A DNA stretch of 64,000 bases from Foetidibacter luteolus (GTDB lineage Bacteria; Bacteroidota; Bacteroidia; Chitinophagales; Chitinophagaceae), in the NCBI RefSeq assembly GCF_009650435.1, contig NZ_VVIP01000043.1:124001-188000 (forward strand), given 5' to 3'. Below are positions 17,580 to 26,194 of this stretch, one piece after another. A program made the translations under genes and the position numbers. Below the pieces are notes generated by a model. The model was not told where the DNA came from and did not search any database. It saw only the letters and a list, made by a program, of their open reading frames with translations. Every line of letters begins with the position of its first letter. Positions within the stretch are counted from its first letter, which is position 1.

Positions 17580-18853
17580 GAAGTAACCCTCTGTGCCGGT
17601 GTTGTAAAATGATTCTCGAGATTAAACAACTTATATTTGCGAACGGCATAAACGCGGAGGAGAAAAACAACAGATTCGGTTATCAATACCATATAGGAAA
17701 CAGTCACCAAACTCAAAGATCCCGATACAACCAAAAAACCTAACCCCAACAAATGCAAAACCGAAGACATAATTACGGATCTATTTGCAGCTTTTGTATA
17801 ACCCAACGTACCCAGTAATGGATATCCAAGCAAAATACTGGGAACAATAATAATGCACGCTACTAACAAGATCCTCAGCGCGTCAGCAGACGGGGTTTCG
17901 GTTGTTTTATATATAAGGCGCAATACCTCTTCTGTTTGAAACAAGAGTATAAGAATCCCTGCTGAGTTTAGAACAGTAATCCCCCAAAATATTTTCTTAA
18001 AAAGAGTAACGTTTTTGGTTTTGGCCATATACGGATAAATTGAATTATTTACTGGCACATAGGCACTTTGCAATGCAGTAAACAATTTTTCCGCGGCGGC
18101 ATAGTAACCAACAATTGTATTGGATCCGAATAATCCTAATGTAAATGAATTACTAATGGTATATAATGATACTGATACCCTGGAAACAAAATATTGCGAA
18201 CTGTCTTTCAAAGACTCTGTTATTTCTTTGAAAGATGGCAAATAGAAGGAGATTTTAAATATTCTTTTCGCAATAACCAGGCCGGCTATACCGGAAATTA
18301 CGGCTCCTGTTGAATTAATGACGGGAACAAGGAGATAATCATTTGACGTTGTCACGAATAAAAAGATGGGAGCGACTGAAAGCACCCTTGTAACTATGGT
18401 TATCGCAGTTATAAACTTCATTTTTTCCATTCCCATGAAAAACCATACGGGAAATAACGTGTTACCTACCACCATCCCAAAAGAAAAGATATACACCAGC
18501 TTATCTGAGCCAAACTTATCTGAAACAGTTATAATGATTAACAAAAAAATGATTCCTACCAGTAACAGCAGTAATTTAGAAGCCATTATCCGGCTGAATA
18601 TCCGTGATCGCATCGCTTCGTCATCCTTTGCTTCAGCAATTAATTTTGTTGCAGAAAGGTTATAACCGAAGTCTGTAAACACAATAAAATATTGAATGAA
18701 GGCTGCTGAAAAATTTATAAGACCATACTTTTCAACATTAAGGGTTCTAAACAAATATGGCACGGTAACCAACGGTAAAACATAGTTAACCCCCTGCAAT
18801 AACAGCAACGATATAAAGTTACCAACAAGGGGGTGGTTTATTTTTTTAAGCAT
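17576..18853 (-). CDS. Polysaccharide flippase, Wzx/MATE-like
   Basis: 425 residues from the ATG at 18853 (a TTG precedes it by one codon). About 12 hydrophobic segments run the full length. The N-terminal PLVTVPYLFRTLNVEKYGLINFSAAFIQYF is typical of the Polysacc_synt/RfbX family. The protein would flip the undecaprenyl-linked repeat unit across the inner membrane. It is overlapped at its 3' end by the CDP-glycerol transferase gene, and it begins 10 bases after the cytidylyltransferase gene ends. Its stop codon lies within an ATGA overlap, consistent with translational coupling. Confidence 0.93.
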   Translation of the reverse strand: MLKKINHPLVGNFISLLLLQGVNYVLPLVTVPYLFRTLNVEKYGLINFSAAFIQYFIVFTDFGYNLSATKLIAEAKDDEAMRSRIFSRIMASKLLLLLVGIIFLLIIITVSDKFGSDKLVYIFSFGMVVGNTLFPVWFFMGMEKMKFITAITIVTRVLSVAPIFLFVTTSNDYLLVPVINSTGAVISGIAGLVIAKRIFKISFYLPSFKEITESLKDSSQYFVSRVSVSLYTISNSFTLGLFGSNTIVGYYAAAEKLFTALQSAYVPVNNSIYPYMAKTKNVTLFKKIFWGITVLNSAGILILLFQTEEVLRLIYKTTETPSADALRILLVACIIIVPSILLGYPLLGTLGYTKAANRSVIMSSVLHLLGLGFLVVSGSLSLVTVSYMVLITESVVFLLRVYAVRKYKLFNLENHFTTPAQRVTS

Positions 18854-18863
18854 CAACGCCGAC

Positions 18864-19250
18864 TTAAGAAGAAAGTAATGTTTTGATTAGCGTCGTGGAT
18901 ATCTCATCTGTCCGTGGCAGGTATATTACTTCACAATACGGTTTCAAAAAATCAAATTTTCCGCCCCAATCATTTCCCATTACAAAGAAATCAGCCTTAT
19001 ATCGTTTTACATCGCTTATTTTTTGTTCCCAGCTATACTCTTCAAATATTTCGTCTACATATCTTATACTACTCAGTAATTCTTTTCTTTTATCGAAAGA
19101 AAACACGCATCGCTTTCCTTTAACTTCATTAAACTTATCTGTTGATAAACCAACAACCAATCTACCCCCGTAGGTTTTGGCACGCCTTAATAATTCAATA
19201 TGTCCATAGTGAAACAAATCAAAAGTACCGTAAGTAAGTACCACCTTCAT
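18864..19250 (-). CDS. Glycerol-3-phosphate cytidylyltransferase (TagD-like)
   Basis: 128 residues, the normal size for TagD. It catalyses CTP + sn-glycerol 3-phosphate to CDP-glycerol. It shows the nucleotidyltransferase motif H14-Y-G-H17 in YGTFDLFHYGHIELLRRAK, the VGLSTDKFN block, and the C-terminal RTDEISTTLIK, matching the RTxGISTTxIK signature of TagD. It lies between wzz and wzx in the exopolysaccharide operon. Paired with the CDP-glycerol transferase, it supplies the activated polyol. Enzymes of close sequence can make CDP-ribitol-type or ADP-heptose-type products, but the motif agrees best with glycerol. Confidence 0.92.
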   Translation of the reverse strand: MKVVLTYGTFDLFHYGHIELLRRAKTYGGRLVVGLSTDKFNEVKGKRCVFSFDKRKELLSSIRYVDEIFEEYSWEQKISDVKRYKADFFVMGNDWGGKFDFLKPYCEVIYLPRTDEISTTLIKTLLSS

Positions 19251-19328
19251 ATATTAGCCATTTTAAAAATTCGTGAACTCAAGCTTTAATTTTAAGCGAT
19301 CATATCTTAAATACAGACAGCTGCAGAT

Positions 19329-20390
19329 TTATTTTGCTTCCTTGATATCTAGGTTGGACAAAATTTTTCTGATGATCAAAAACCCACAAATTAAGAACCC
19401 ACCTAAAAATCCTCCCGCGATTAAACTAAGCAGTTTACCTGGTTTTTTTACAAGCAACGGAAGGGTTGGTTCATCTATAATCTGGTATAAAGGAGTTTCT
19501 TTTTGCAGTGTTATTTTAGCCAGCTCCAGGTTTTTTATTACTTCTCCGTATGCTAACCCCAATGCCTGTGTATGCAATTGTCCTTCCGCAACTCCTGACC
19601 GGCGTACCTGGTATGCAGGGTTAAGGTTAAATGTTTTATCGGTTTCCGCAGCAGCAGAAGCAATAGTACCGCCAAGCAGTACTCTTATACTGTCTGCTTC
19701 GTGTTGTATCAATGATAGATTTCTTTTGGCGTTACTCGTCTTTGTATCAATATAAAATTGTGAAGTCTCATCAACCAGGTACCGTGTAAAATAATAAGAA
19801 AAAGTTTCGTTTTTTGAAGTTGTTACCACCTTGTATACGGAAAGCTTATTATCAGGTCTTGAAACGTCAAGCATATTTTCTGCAACCTTAAAATAGATGT
19901 CCCGGAATAAGCTATCCTGCACCATACTCATTTTTGATGCAATCTCTGGAAAGGGATAAGCATTTGCTAATCGCGGAAGCTCTTTCCAGTCTTTATCAAG
20001 CTTAAAATCCTCCACGTAAATGTTTACAAGCGTTTTTGTTTGGCCATCCGGTTTTCTAAGCAAGGCCTTTTGTATCATGCGCCTCGACTTCATGAGCGAA
20101 ATAATATTGTTACCCGCAAAGACGTCATCACTGCCGCCACTTAGATCGATCCCGAATTGGCTTGCTAGGCCAAGAACCCCTTTATAGGAAGAGGAACTGT
20201 TGGACAACACAAAATTTATGGAGGCGGCATAAGTTGGCTTTGATTTATAAGCGTACAGCAGTCCCAAACCCGCGGTTATGATAGCAACAACAATAATTGT
20301 TACCCATTTTGATAAAAGGTATCGTGTCCACTCAACCAGCTGTGCAATAATGTCCTTCAACGAAATCTCATCTTGTTTCAACTCTGGCAT
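19329..20390 (-). CDS. Polysaccharide chain-length determinant, Wzz/GumC-type
   Basis: 353 residues from the ATG at 20390; a TTG two codons upstream also opens the frame. Two membrane segments flank a periplasmic region: about 35-55 (WVTIIVVAIITAGLGLLYAY) and about 320-340 (LLSLIAGGFLGGFLICGFLI). The Wzz N-terminal signature and the proline-rich segment just before the second membrane helix (IDEPTLPLLVKKPGK) are present. There is no cytoplasmic tyrosine-kinase domain, so it is a PCP without the Wzc kinase. It begins 12 bases after the export gene's stop. It sets polymer length together with Wzy. Confidence 0.92.
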   Translation of the reverse strand: MPELKQDEISLKDIIAQLVEWTRYLLSKWVTIIVVAIITAGLGLLYAYKSKPTYAASINFVLSNSSSSYKGVLGLASQFGIDLSGGSDDVFAGNNIISLMKSRRMIQKALLRKPDGQTKTLVNIYVEDFKLDKDWKELPRLANAYPFPEIASKMSMVQDSLFRDIYFKVAENMLDVSRPDNKLSVYKVVTTSKNETFSYYFTRYLVDETSQFYIDTKTSNAKRNLSLIQHEADSIRVLLGGTIASAAAETDKTFNLNPAYQVRRSGVAEGQLHTQALGLAYGEVIKNLELAKITLQKETPLYQIIDEPTLPLLVKKPGKLLSLIAGGFLGGFLICGFLIIRKILSNLDIKEAK

Positions 20391-20401
20391 CTTCAATCTT
20401 T

Positions 20402-22846
20402 TTACTTCGATAAATTCAATATCGCTATCACTACCCCCGCCAGCGATGCCAGCGCACTGGCCAGGCCTATCGCTTCACCGGGCCGTATACCCTGCCGCTC
20501 GGCTTTTTTGGGTACAATTATTTCTGAGCCGGGCATTACCCTGGGGTAGGTTTTAAAGAATAAGAAGTTTCTTACCGAAGCAGCTTTGCCATTGGCATAT
20601 AAAATATAAGACTTTCGTTTCCGCCCATTATCAGCCACACCTCCGGCAGAAGAAAGGTAATCCTTAAAACTGTATTTTTCATTGTAGGGTATCTGTGTAG
20701 GAAACAGCACACTGCCGTTGATTCTTACCTGTGCATTAAACTTTGGCACGTGAAACTCATCTCCAGCCTGTAATACTACATCTTCAAGAGAGCCCGGGTT
20801 GGCCATAATTTTAGCTATATCCAGGGGTATCTGGTCAAATTCCCTTACCAGGTCTTCCTCCACATCGTCAGTAGAATCTTTCAGTCCTTCCTGTATTTTT
20901 TCTGCCTGTAACCTTTTTAGCTTTTTTCGCTCCTCGTCCCTGTCATATCTTTTCAGGTAAGCCCCTTCTTTAAAGGCTTCAGGCGAAAAACCTCCTGCCC
21001 GGGCAATCAGGTCGCTTACACGTTCTTCCCGTTTGGCCAATACGTATGGCCCGGGATATTGCAATTCGCCGGTTACCCTAACAGATTGCAAAGTAAGATA
21101 CCCTGGTTTTCGTCTTACACTAACAACATCAAACGGCTGCAATTGCAAATTTTTCTGTGGGGATGATAAATCCTCCATTCCACTAATCTCAATAATATCG
21201 CTGGCACGTATATCCTGCCTTGTAAGAGAGTCTCTCCTTATCAGCCTGGCTACTTCTATCCGTTGCGGGTATGCAGCATCGGTAAGCCCGCCAGCCTGCA
21301 CAAGCGCATCCTTAAGGCTAAGGTTTTGAGAATATTCGTAAGTGCCCGGACTTCTAATCTCGCCCTGCACAGATACAAAATATTCGTCCTTTAAATCAAA
21401 AATTGATTTAATAATAATAGAATCTTCCCGCCTTAACGGAATAACATTTGCACCTGTAACAGTTGTACGGGCATCAAAAGAAACAATCTCTTTTGACAGG
21501 TCGTCCCGCAATCTTATAATCTGCCCCCTTGCGGTATAAGCATCTTCCTTAAGTCCGTCCGCTTTTCTAATCAGCTCTCCCACGGTAAGCCCCTGGGTAA
21601 GCTCGTAAGTTCCCGGCCTGAAAACCGCGCCGGTAATGTTTACCCTGTTGGCAAACCGGTTTAATATCTTATCTACCTCGTACTGGTCGCCGGCCTGGGG
21701 CTGGTAACCGGCAAAATCGTTGCTGCTGATATCTTTTACCTTCAATTCCCTGTCTGTAAACTGTGTAACTTTTACTGATGCACGGTATGCGCTATCCGCA
21801 AAACCTGATGAATACTCCAGCAGGTTTTTAAAAGTTTCCCCGTGCAATATTTCAAAAATACCCGGCCTTTTTACATAACCCTTAATTTCCACCCTGGTTT
21901 TGTAAGAAGGTATCCTTATCACATCGTTATCCCTTAAGCCTACATTATCCGTTTGGTCTCCGTTTACCAAAAAACGGTAAAGGTCAATTTTTTTGTAGAG
22001 TTTGTTGTTCCTTATCAGTTCAATTTCCCTGAAAGAGCCAACCGGGGAAGGCCCGCCACAAACAAACAAAGCGTTAAATACTGTGGAGAGAGAAGAAATA
22101 GTATAATTACCAGGCTTATTGCTACCGATTACTGTTATCCTTATGCTTCTTATGCCGGCAAGATTTACTGAAGCCTTTGAGCCGCCGCTTCTTAAAGATG
22201 GGTAAACAGTATTACCCATCCTGTTTTTTATTACCTGCGTGGCAGCCTCAATGGTTAAACCGGCCACTCTAACCTGTCCTACGTTAGGCACATAAATAAA
22301 TCCTTCGTTGCTTACCCTTAAATTATGGTTTACTTCCTGTATGCCGTAAACCGCAACCTCCAGTTCATCGCCAGGGCCCACTTCGTAATTAAGGGGTGTA
22401 GCTATTTTAAGGTTGGGCTCAAATGTAAGAGATGCGTTGTTAAACAGTTCCGATCCAAAAATCCTTGGGTCAATCAATGGATTACGCGGTAGGTCTGCCT
22501 TTACAGAATCCGTAGAATCAGTATCCAGCCCCATACCGGCTGTATCACCACTTTGCCTGCTGCTTCCGGTTCTCGCAGCAGTTCCGCCCATCATGCTCAA
22601 GCGCTGCCTCAGTTTTTCCGCCTCTCTTGCCGGCAATCCTCTTGATACAGCCAGTTGAATAGCCTGCTCTGCGGTTAAACCGGAAGATTTAAGCCTTTGC
22701 TGATACTTTAAAAAATCAGCGTCGCTTATCTGGTCTATTTTAATCTGGCTAAGGTTTGCATTCCTCATCAGGTCCTGCCCAAACCCGCACTGGCAAACAA
22801 CAAAAAATGCGGAAAATACAAACGCAACTTTTAAAAAGCTATGCAT
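20402..22846 (-). CDS. Polysaccharide export outer-membrane protein with multiple SLBB domains (Wza family)
   Basis: 814 residues, more than twice the length of E. coli Wza. A signal peptide (about 1-23) is followed by a charged linker, a Poly_export domain (about 150-235, with YEVGPGDELEVAVYG) and about five or six SLBB repeats, recognisable by recurring V-x-G-x-V-x-x-PGxYE lines. A C-terminal hydrophobic segment (about 788-808) forms the single membrane span. The cysteines near the signal end do not form a good lipobox. The protein forms the outer-membrane export channel. It is the first gene of the cluster, with a long leader that contains a terminator. Confidence 0.94.
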   Translation of the reverse strand: MHSFLKVAFVFSAFFVVCQCGFGQDLMRNANLSQIKIDQISDADFLKYQQRLKSSGLTAEQAIQLAVSRGLPAREAEKLRQRLSMMGGTAARTGSSRQSGDTAGMGLDTDSTDSVKADLPRNPLIDPRIFGSELFNNASLTFEPNLKIATPLNYEVGPGDELEVAVYGIQEVNHNLRVSNEGFIYVPNVGQVRVAGLTIEAATQVIKNRMGNTVYPSLRSGGSKASVNLAGIRSIRITVIGSNKPGNYTISSLSTVFNALFVCGGPSPVGSFREIELIRNNKLYKKIDLYRFLVNGDQTDNVGLRDNDVIRIPSYKTRVEIKGYVKRPGIFEILHGETFKNLLEYSSGFADSAYRASVKVTQFTDRELKVKDISSNDFAGYQPQAGDQYEVDKILNRFANRVNITGAVFRPGTYELTQGLTVGELIRKADGLKEDAYTARGQIIRLRDDLSKEIVSFDARTTVTGANVIPLRREDSIIIKSIFDLKDEYFVSVQGEIRSPGTYEYSQNLSLKDALVQAGGLTDAAYPQRIEVARLIRRDSLTRQDIRASDIIEISGMEDLSSPQKNLQLQPFDVVSVRRKPGYLTLQSVRVTGELQYPGPYVLAKREERVSDLIARAGGFSPEAFKEGAYLKRYDRDEERKKLKRLQAEKIQEGLKDSTDDVEEDLVREFDQIPLDIAKIMANPGSLEDVVLQAGDEFHVPKFNAQVRINGSVLFPTQIPYNEKYSFKDYLSSAGGVADNGRKRKSYILYANGKAASVRNFLFFKTYPRVMPGSEIIVPKKAERQGIRPGEAIGLASALASLAGVVIAILNLSK

Positions 22847-22935
22847 TCTGGTAGGTTAATTTGTGGGATGTTGGTATGAAAATAATTGTTTTAATTAAGA
22901 CTTTGCACAGCTCCGCCACCTGAATCACAGCCCCG

Positions 22936-22968
22936 AAAAAAAAAGTACCGGCAAATCAATACCGATAC
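22936..22968 (-). terminator. Terminator-like hairpin in the wza leader (possible attenuator)
   Basis: On the minus strand a 7-bp stem (GTATCGG at 22968-22962 with CCGGTAC at 22951-22945, one G-U pair) has a 10-base loop and is followed immediately by nine Ts (22944-22936). It lies about 90 bases before the wza start codon and downstream of the predicted promoter. A transcript for the EPS operon would therefore have to read through it. No gene upstream needs this terminator. Confidence 0.7.
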
Positions 22969-23056
22969 CATCATATTTTATACGTTAAAACAAGTATTCC
23001 GGGACAACAGGATTCATACAAAATCTACTCACTGCAAATCTTTTTCAATACGGCGG

Positions 23057-23064
23057 CAAATATA
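23057..23064 (-). promoter_or_regulatory. Candidate -7 element for the EPS operon
   Basis: The minus strand reads TATATTTG, a full match to the Bacteroidota TAnnTTTG element. A clear -33 TTG is not seen at the usual spacing. Transcription from here would give a leader of about 200 bases before wza, containing the terminator-like hairpin. Confidence 0.45.
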
Positions 23065-23151
23065 GGGATATAGCTTTAAGTTTCATACTGCTTACATGGG
23101 CGTTAACACTTTAACCTGTTATTTACACTATCTTCATCCCTACCAATTTGT

Positions 23152-24327
23152 ATGAACCAACGTTACTACTCCCTTGATGTTTTTCGTGGCGCCACTGTGG
23201 CTTTCATGATACTGGTAAATAACCAGGCCGGCGCATCTTATGCCCCGCTGGATCATGCTGTATGGCATGGCTGCACCCCAACTGATCTTGTTTTTCCTTT
23301 CTTTCTTTTTGCCGTGGGCAATGCCATGGCCTTTGTAATGCCACGATTACAGCAGGGTTCAACCGGCGTGTTTCTGCAAAAAGTATTTAAACGTGCGGCC
23401 CTTATTTTTTTAATAGGCCTGTTTCTTAACTGGAGCCCCTTTTTTCGGTGGAATGGCGATTCGTTGGTAGTAAAAGGTTGGACATGGGTTAACCCCGTCA
23501 GTGGAGCCGTTACCGGCATACGCATACTGGGCGTGCTGCAGCGCATAGCGCTATGCTACCTGTTCGCTTCCTTATTGCTGTATTTTTTTAAGCCACGTAT
23601 GGCCTACGTTATAAGTGCGGTTATTTTATTGCTTTACTGGGTTTTATGTTTTACGCTTGGTTCGTCCGCGGACCCCTACAGTATTACCGGTTATTTTGGA
23701 ACGGCCATAGACATAAAAATTCTTGGAGAACCGCACATGTACCACGGAGAAGGTATGGCTTTTGACCCTGAAGGAATAACCAGTACGCTTCCAGCCATTG
23801 TACAGGTTGTTGCCGGATATTTTGCCGGCAGGTATATACAGCAAAACGGTAAAAGCTGGCAAATGGTTTCGCATCTTTTTATAGCAGGTTGCATATTAGT
23901 TTTCGCAGGTTTCTGCTGGGATTTGTCTTTTCCCATTAACAAAAAAATATGGACAAGCAGTTACGTACTTTATACTTCCGGGCTCGGTATTTTAACTCTT
24001 GCCATGTGTATTTATTGTATTGAGTTTAAAGAATGGCGTGGCGCCTGGAGCAGGTTTTTTGATGTATTTGGCAAAAACCCGCTTTTTATATTTGTGCTAA
24101 GCGGCTTTTTACCCCGTGTATTAGCTTTACTGCGCATACCTAACGGGTTAAACAGTACAGGTAATGCCGTTTATACTTCACCTTTCGGGTGGTTTTACCT
24201 GCACATTTGTAAGCCGGCCTTCAATAATCCCAAAAACGCATCATTGCTGTATGCGATAAGCCTTGTGCTTTTATATTGGTCTATCGGGTATATTATGCAC
24301 AAAAGAAAAATATATATAAGGGTATAA
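23152..24327 (+). CDS. DUF5009 / HGSNAT-like membrane acyltransferase
   Basis: 391 residues, polytopic with about ten membrane segments. The N-terminal YYSLDVFRGATVAFMILVNN and HGCTPTDLVFPFFLFAVGNAMA are the hallmarks of the heparan-alpha-glucosaminide N-acetyltransferase-like family (also called DUF5009/DUF1624, NagX). These proteins are thought to move acetyl groups across the membrane onto amino sugars. ATG start at 23152. It is divergent from the wza operon and shares the roughly 300-base spacer with it, but is not in the same transcript. A role in acetylating the EPS or in recycling amino sugars is possible but unproven. Confidence 0.88.
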   Translation: MNQRYYSLDVFRGATVAFMILVNNQAGASYAPLDHAVWHGCTPTDLVFPFFLFAVGNAMAFVMPRLQQGSTGVFLQKVFKRAALIFLIGLFLNWSPFFRWNGDSLVVKGWTWVNPVSGAVTGIRILGVLQRIALCYLFASLLLYFFKPRMAYVISAVILLLYWVLCFTLGSSADPYSITGYFGTAIDIKILGEPHMYHGEGMAFDPEGITSTLPAIVQVVAGYFAGRYIQQNGKSWQMVSHLFIAGCILVFAGFCWDLSFPINKKIWTSSYVLYTSGLGILTLAMCIYCIEFKEWRGAWSRFFDVFGKNPLFIFVLSGFLPRVLALLRIPNGLNSTGNAVYTSPFGWFYLHICKPAFNNPKNASLLYAISLVLLYWSIGYIMHKRKIYIRV

Positions 24328-24339
24328 AGAAAACATGCA

Positions 24340-24500
24340 GGGGGTGCCCCCAAGCTATCGCAAGGGGTCGGGCAGAACTGCGTTCGCAACCTTCGTCAAA
24401 GCAACATTTAGTTGCTTTTCCTTGGTTGTGCTATTACTCCGGCACAAGGCCCCGCTGCGATGGCCTCACCGGGGTAACCGCTTCAATCCCTCACCCGAAA
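24340..24500 (+). repeat. Dispersed repeat family A, copy 2 (with internal insert)
   Basis: It begins with GGGGGTGCCCCCAAGC (24340-24355), then GCAAGGGGTCGGGC, and ends TTCAATCCCTCACCCG. It is opposite in orientation to copy 1. About 40 extra bases lie between the GGGC and TATTACTCCGGCACAA landmarks compared with copies 1 and 5. It starts just after the DUF5009 stop codon. Reading frames through it (24276-24547) are repeat shadows. Confidence 0.75.
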
Positions 24501-25043
24501 GCCGGTTACCGGATACAAGTTGCCGGTCTGTTTACGTAATTGGTTGAGATTTTTTAAGGCGATAAAGCGCAAGTCCGCATAGCGGCAGAGCCGCTAACAT
24601 TAAACGTTGAACAAAAGAACATTGAACAGCCAAAGCCTCGCAGAGGCGGGATGTTTAGTAGCTAACGAAAGAAAGATTACCCGGAAAGCGCCGTAGGTGC
24701 GATATGTTAAGCTGGATAATATGTAGCGGCATGACTGATGAGCACCTGGCCCTGAAAAGGTGTTGTCATCCTGAGTTCCGAAGCTTCGGAATCGAAGGCG
24801 GATGCTCAAAAAGCAACGGACATAAAACGGTTTCGACAAGCTCAACCTGGCATTGTTTTCTTAACTAAACAACACTGATTCATTATTCCTTGTTCCTTGC
24901 TCAATATTCATTCCGTGAATCGGGACCAGCCATAACATTTAAACGCTTATCACATACCGCTCCTGCGAAGCTTTACAAATACGGCCCACTCCTCCTTTTC
25001 AATTGTAAAACCTGCCTGCAAAAGCAGCGGCGTGTTGCACCTG
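24501..25043. other. Repeat-rich non-coding stretch
   Basis: No gene is seen. Contents include AACGTTGAACAAAAGAACATT (24603-24623), a string seen again near 38.0 kb. Also present are GCGCCGTAGGTGCG (24688-24701) and a palindromic TTCCGAAGCTTCGGAA (24776-24791). These look like pieces of several dispersed elements rather than regulatory sites. Confidence 0.5.
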
Positions 25044-25145
25044 AGGGTGAGGGATTGCAGCGGATACCCCGCTGAAGCCTTCGCAGCTCAGGCGCTGTGG
25101 CGGAGTAATAGCGAAAAGCCCGGCCCGAGGCACGAGGGACACCCC
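25044..25145 (-). repeat. Dispersed repeat family A, copy 3
   Basis: GGGTGAGGGATTGCAGCGG (25045-25063), GGCGGAGTAATAGCGAAAAG (25099-25118), then GCCCGGCCCGAGGCACGAGG and a terminal GGGACACCCC. The orientation matches copy 1. It ends 46 bases before the twin operator of the NAD island. Confidence 0.72.
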
Positions 25146-25190
25146 AAAAAAAATTTTATCACAGAATGGCCAAACAGAAAAGAGAAAATT

Positions 25191-25263
25191 ATTTTGCGTA
25201 TTTATTACGCAAAATTTGGTAGTTTAAATTTTGCTATTAATATTTGCGTACAAATTACGCAAA
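25191..25263 (+). promoter_or_regulatory. Twin palindromic operator around the nadM promoter
   Basis: Site 1 is ATTTTGCGTA (25191-25200), five bases, then TACGCAAAAT (25206-25215): perfect 10-bp arms. Site 2 is TTTGCGTA (25243-25250), five bases, then TACGCAAA (25256-25263), directly touching the ATG at 25264. The centres are 50 bases apart, close to five helical turns. Between them TTTG (25215-25218), 20 bases and AATATTTG (25239-25246) fit the Bacteroidota promoter, so site 2 covers the -7 element and the start region. The pattern is that of a repressor that loops or clamps the promoter. The regulator is not encoded nearby. Confidence 0.82.
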
Positions 25264-26157
25264 ATGAAAACAACTGCTGTTATTGTAGCCCGCTTTCAAA
25301 GCCCTTACCTGCATGCCGGCCACAAATACCTGGTAAACGAAATTTCCGCAAAACACCATAAAGTTATTATTGTACTGGGCACCAGCCCCGTAAAAGGAAG
25401 CACCCGCAACCCTTTTGATTTTTATACAAGGGAACGCATGCTTAAACAATTTCAACCCTCCCTTATTATACTGCCCCTGAAAGATGAACGCTCTGATGAA
25501 TTGTGGAGCCGTAACCTTGACGGCTTGCTCCGCACTACTTTTCCGATGGAATCTTTTACCCTTTATGGCAGCAGGGATTGCTTCAAGCCTTATTACAGCG
25601 GGGCTTTTGAAGTAAAAGAACTGCCGGATGCGGGCAATTACTCCGCAACGGCCATCCGTGAAGACAATGCTGATAAAGTAATGGATTCAGAAGACTTCAG
25701 GATGGGCATTAATTATGCTTATCATAACACGTATGCCAAAGTTTACCCAACTGTAGATATTGCCTTGCTTAACAGCAGCGGCACGCAGGTGTTGCTTGGC
25801 CGCAAACATGGGGCAGCGGAATGGCGATTTCCCGGCGGGTTTGCCGATGTTACCGACGACAGCTACGAAATGGCTGCCGCACGGGAATTAAGGGAAGAAT
25901 GTGGCAATGTTGAAGTAACCAACTTAACGTACATTGGCTCAGCTAAAATTGATGACTGGCGTTACCGCAAAGAAAAAGATAAGATAGTTACCATGCTCTT
26001 TAAAACAACACTGGTTTTCGGGCAACCAAAAGCAGCCGATGACCTTGCAGAAGTGAAATGGTTTGCCATAAATAACCTGCAGCAAATGGCCGATGATGGA
26101 ATGTTAACTACCGAACATACTGTACTGGCCGCTATGCTGCTAAAAAACTTACAATAA
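25264..26157 (+). CDS. nadM: Bifunctional NMN adenylyltransferase / Nudix hydrolase (NadM-Nudix)
   Basis: 297 residues from the ATG at 25264. The frame extends upstream through the operator, but that part is not conserved. The N-terminal half (1-170) is an archaeal-type NMN adenylyltransferase with H17-A-G-H20 in RFQSPYLHAGHKYL and the C-terminal SATAIRE motif. It joins NMN and ATP to form NAD. The C-terminal half (about 180-295) is a Nudix domain with FPGGFADV and RELREECG; the Nudix box has one extra residue and Asp where the first Glu is usual. In Synechocystis and Francisella homologues this domain cleaves ADP-ribose. It is the first gene of a five-gene run; nadV follows after 37 bases. 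Confidence 0.93.
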   Translation: MKTTAVIVARFQSPYLHAGHKYLVNEISAKHHKVIIVLGTSPVKGSTRNPFDFYTRERMLKQFQPSLIILPLKDERSDELWSRNLDGLLRTTFPMESFTLYGSRDCFKPYYSGAFEVKELPDAGNYSATAIREDNADKVMDSEDFRMGINYAYHNTYAKVYPTVDIALLNSSGTQVLLGRKHGAAEWRFPGGFADVTDDSYEMAAARELREECGNVEVTNLTYIGSAKIDDWRYRKEKDKIVTMLFKTTLVFGQPKAADDLAEVKWFAINNLQQMADDGMLTTEHTVLAAMLLKNLQ

Positions 26158-26194
26158 CCTTATAATATAACCCACTACTAAATTTTTCAAAAAA

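Noticed and set aside
24276..24547. Overlapping plus-strand frames after the DUF5009 gene
   Set aside because: They read through repeat family A copy 2 and share the peptide NRFNPSP with copy 1 by repeat identity only.
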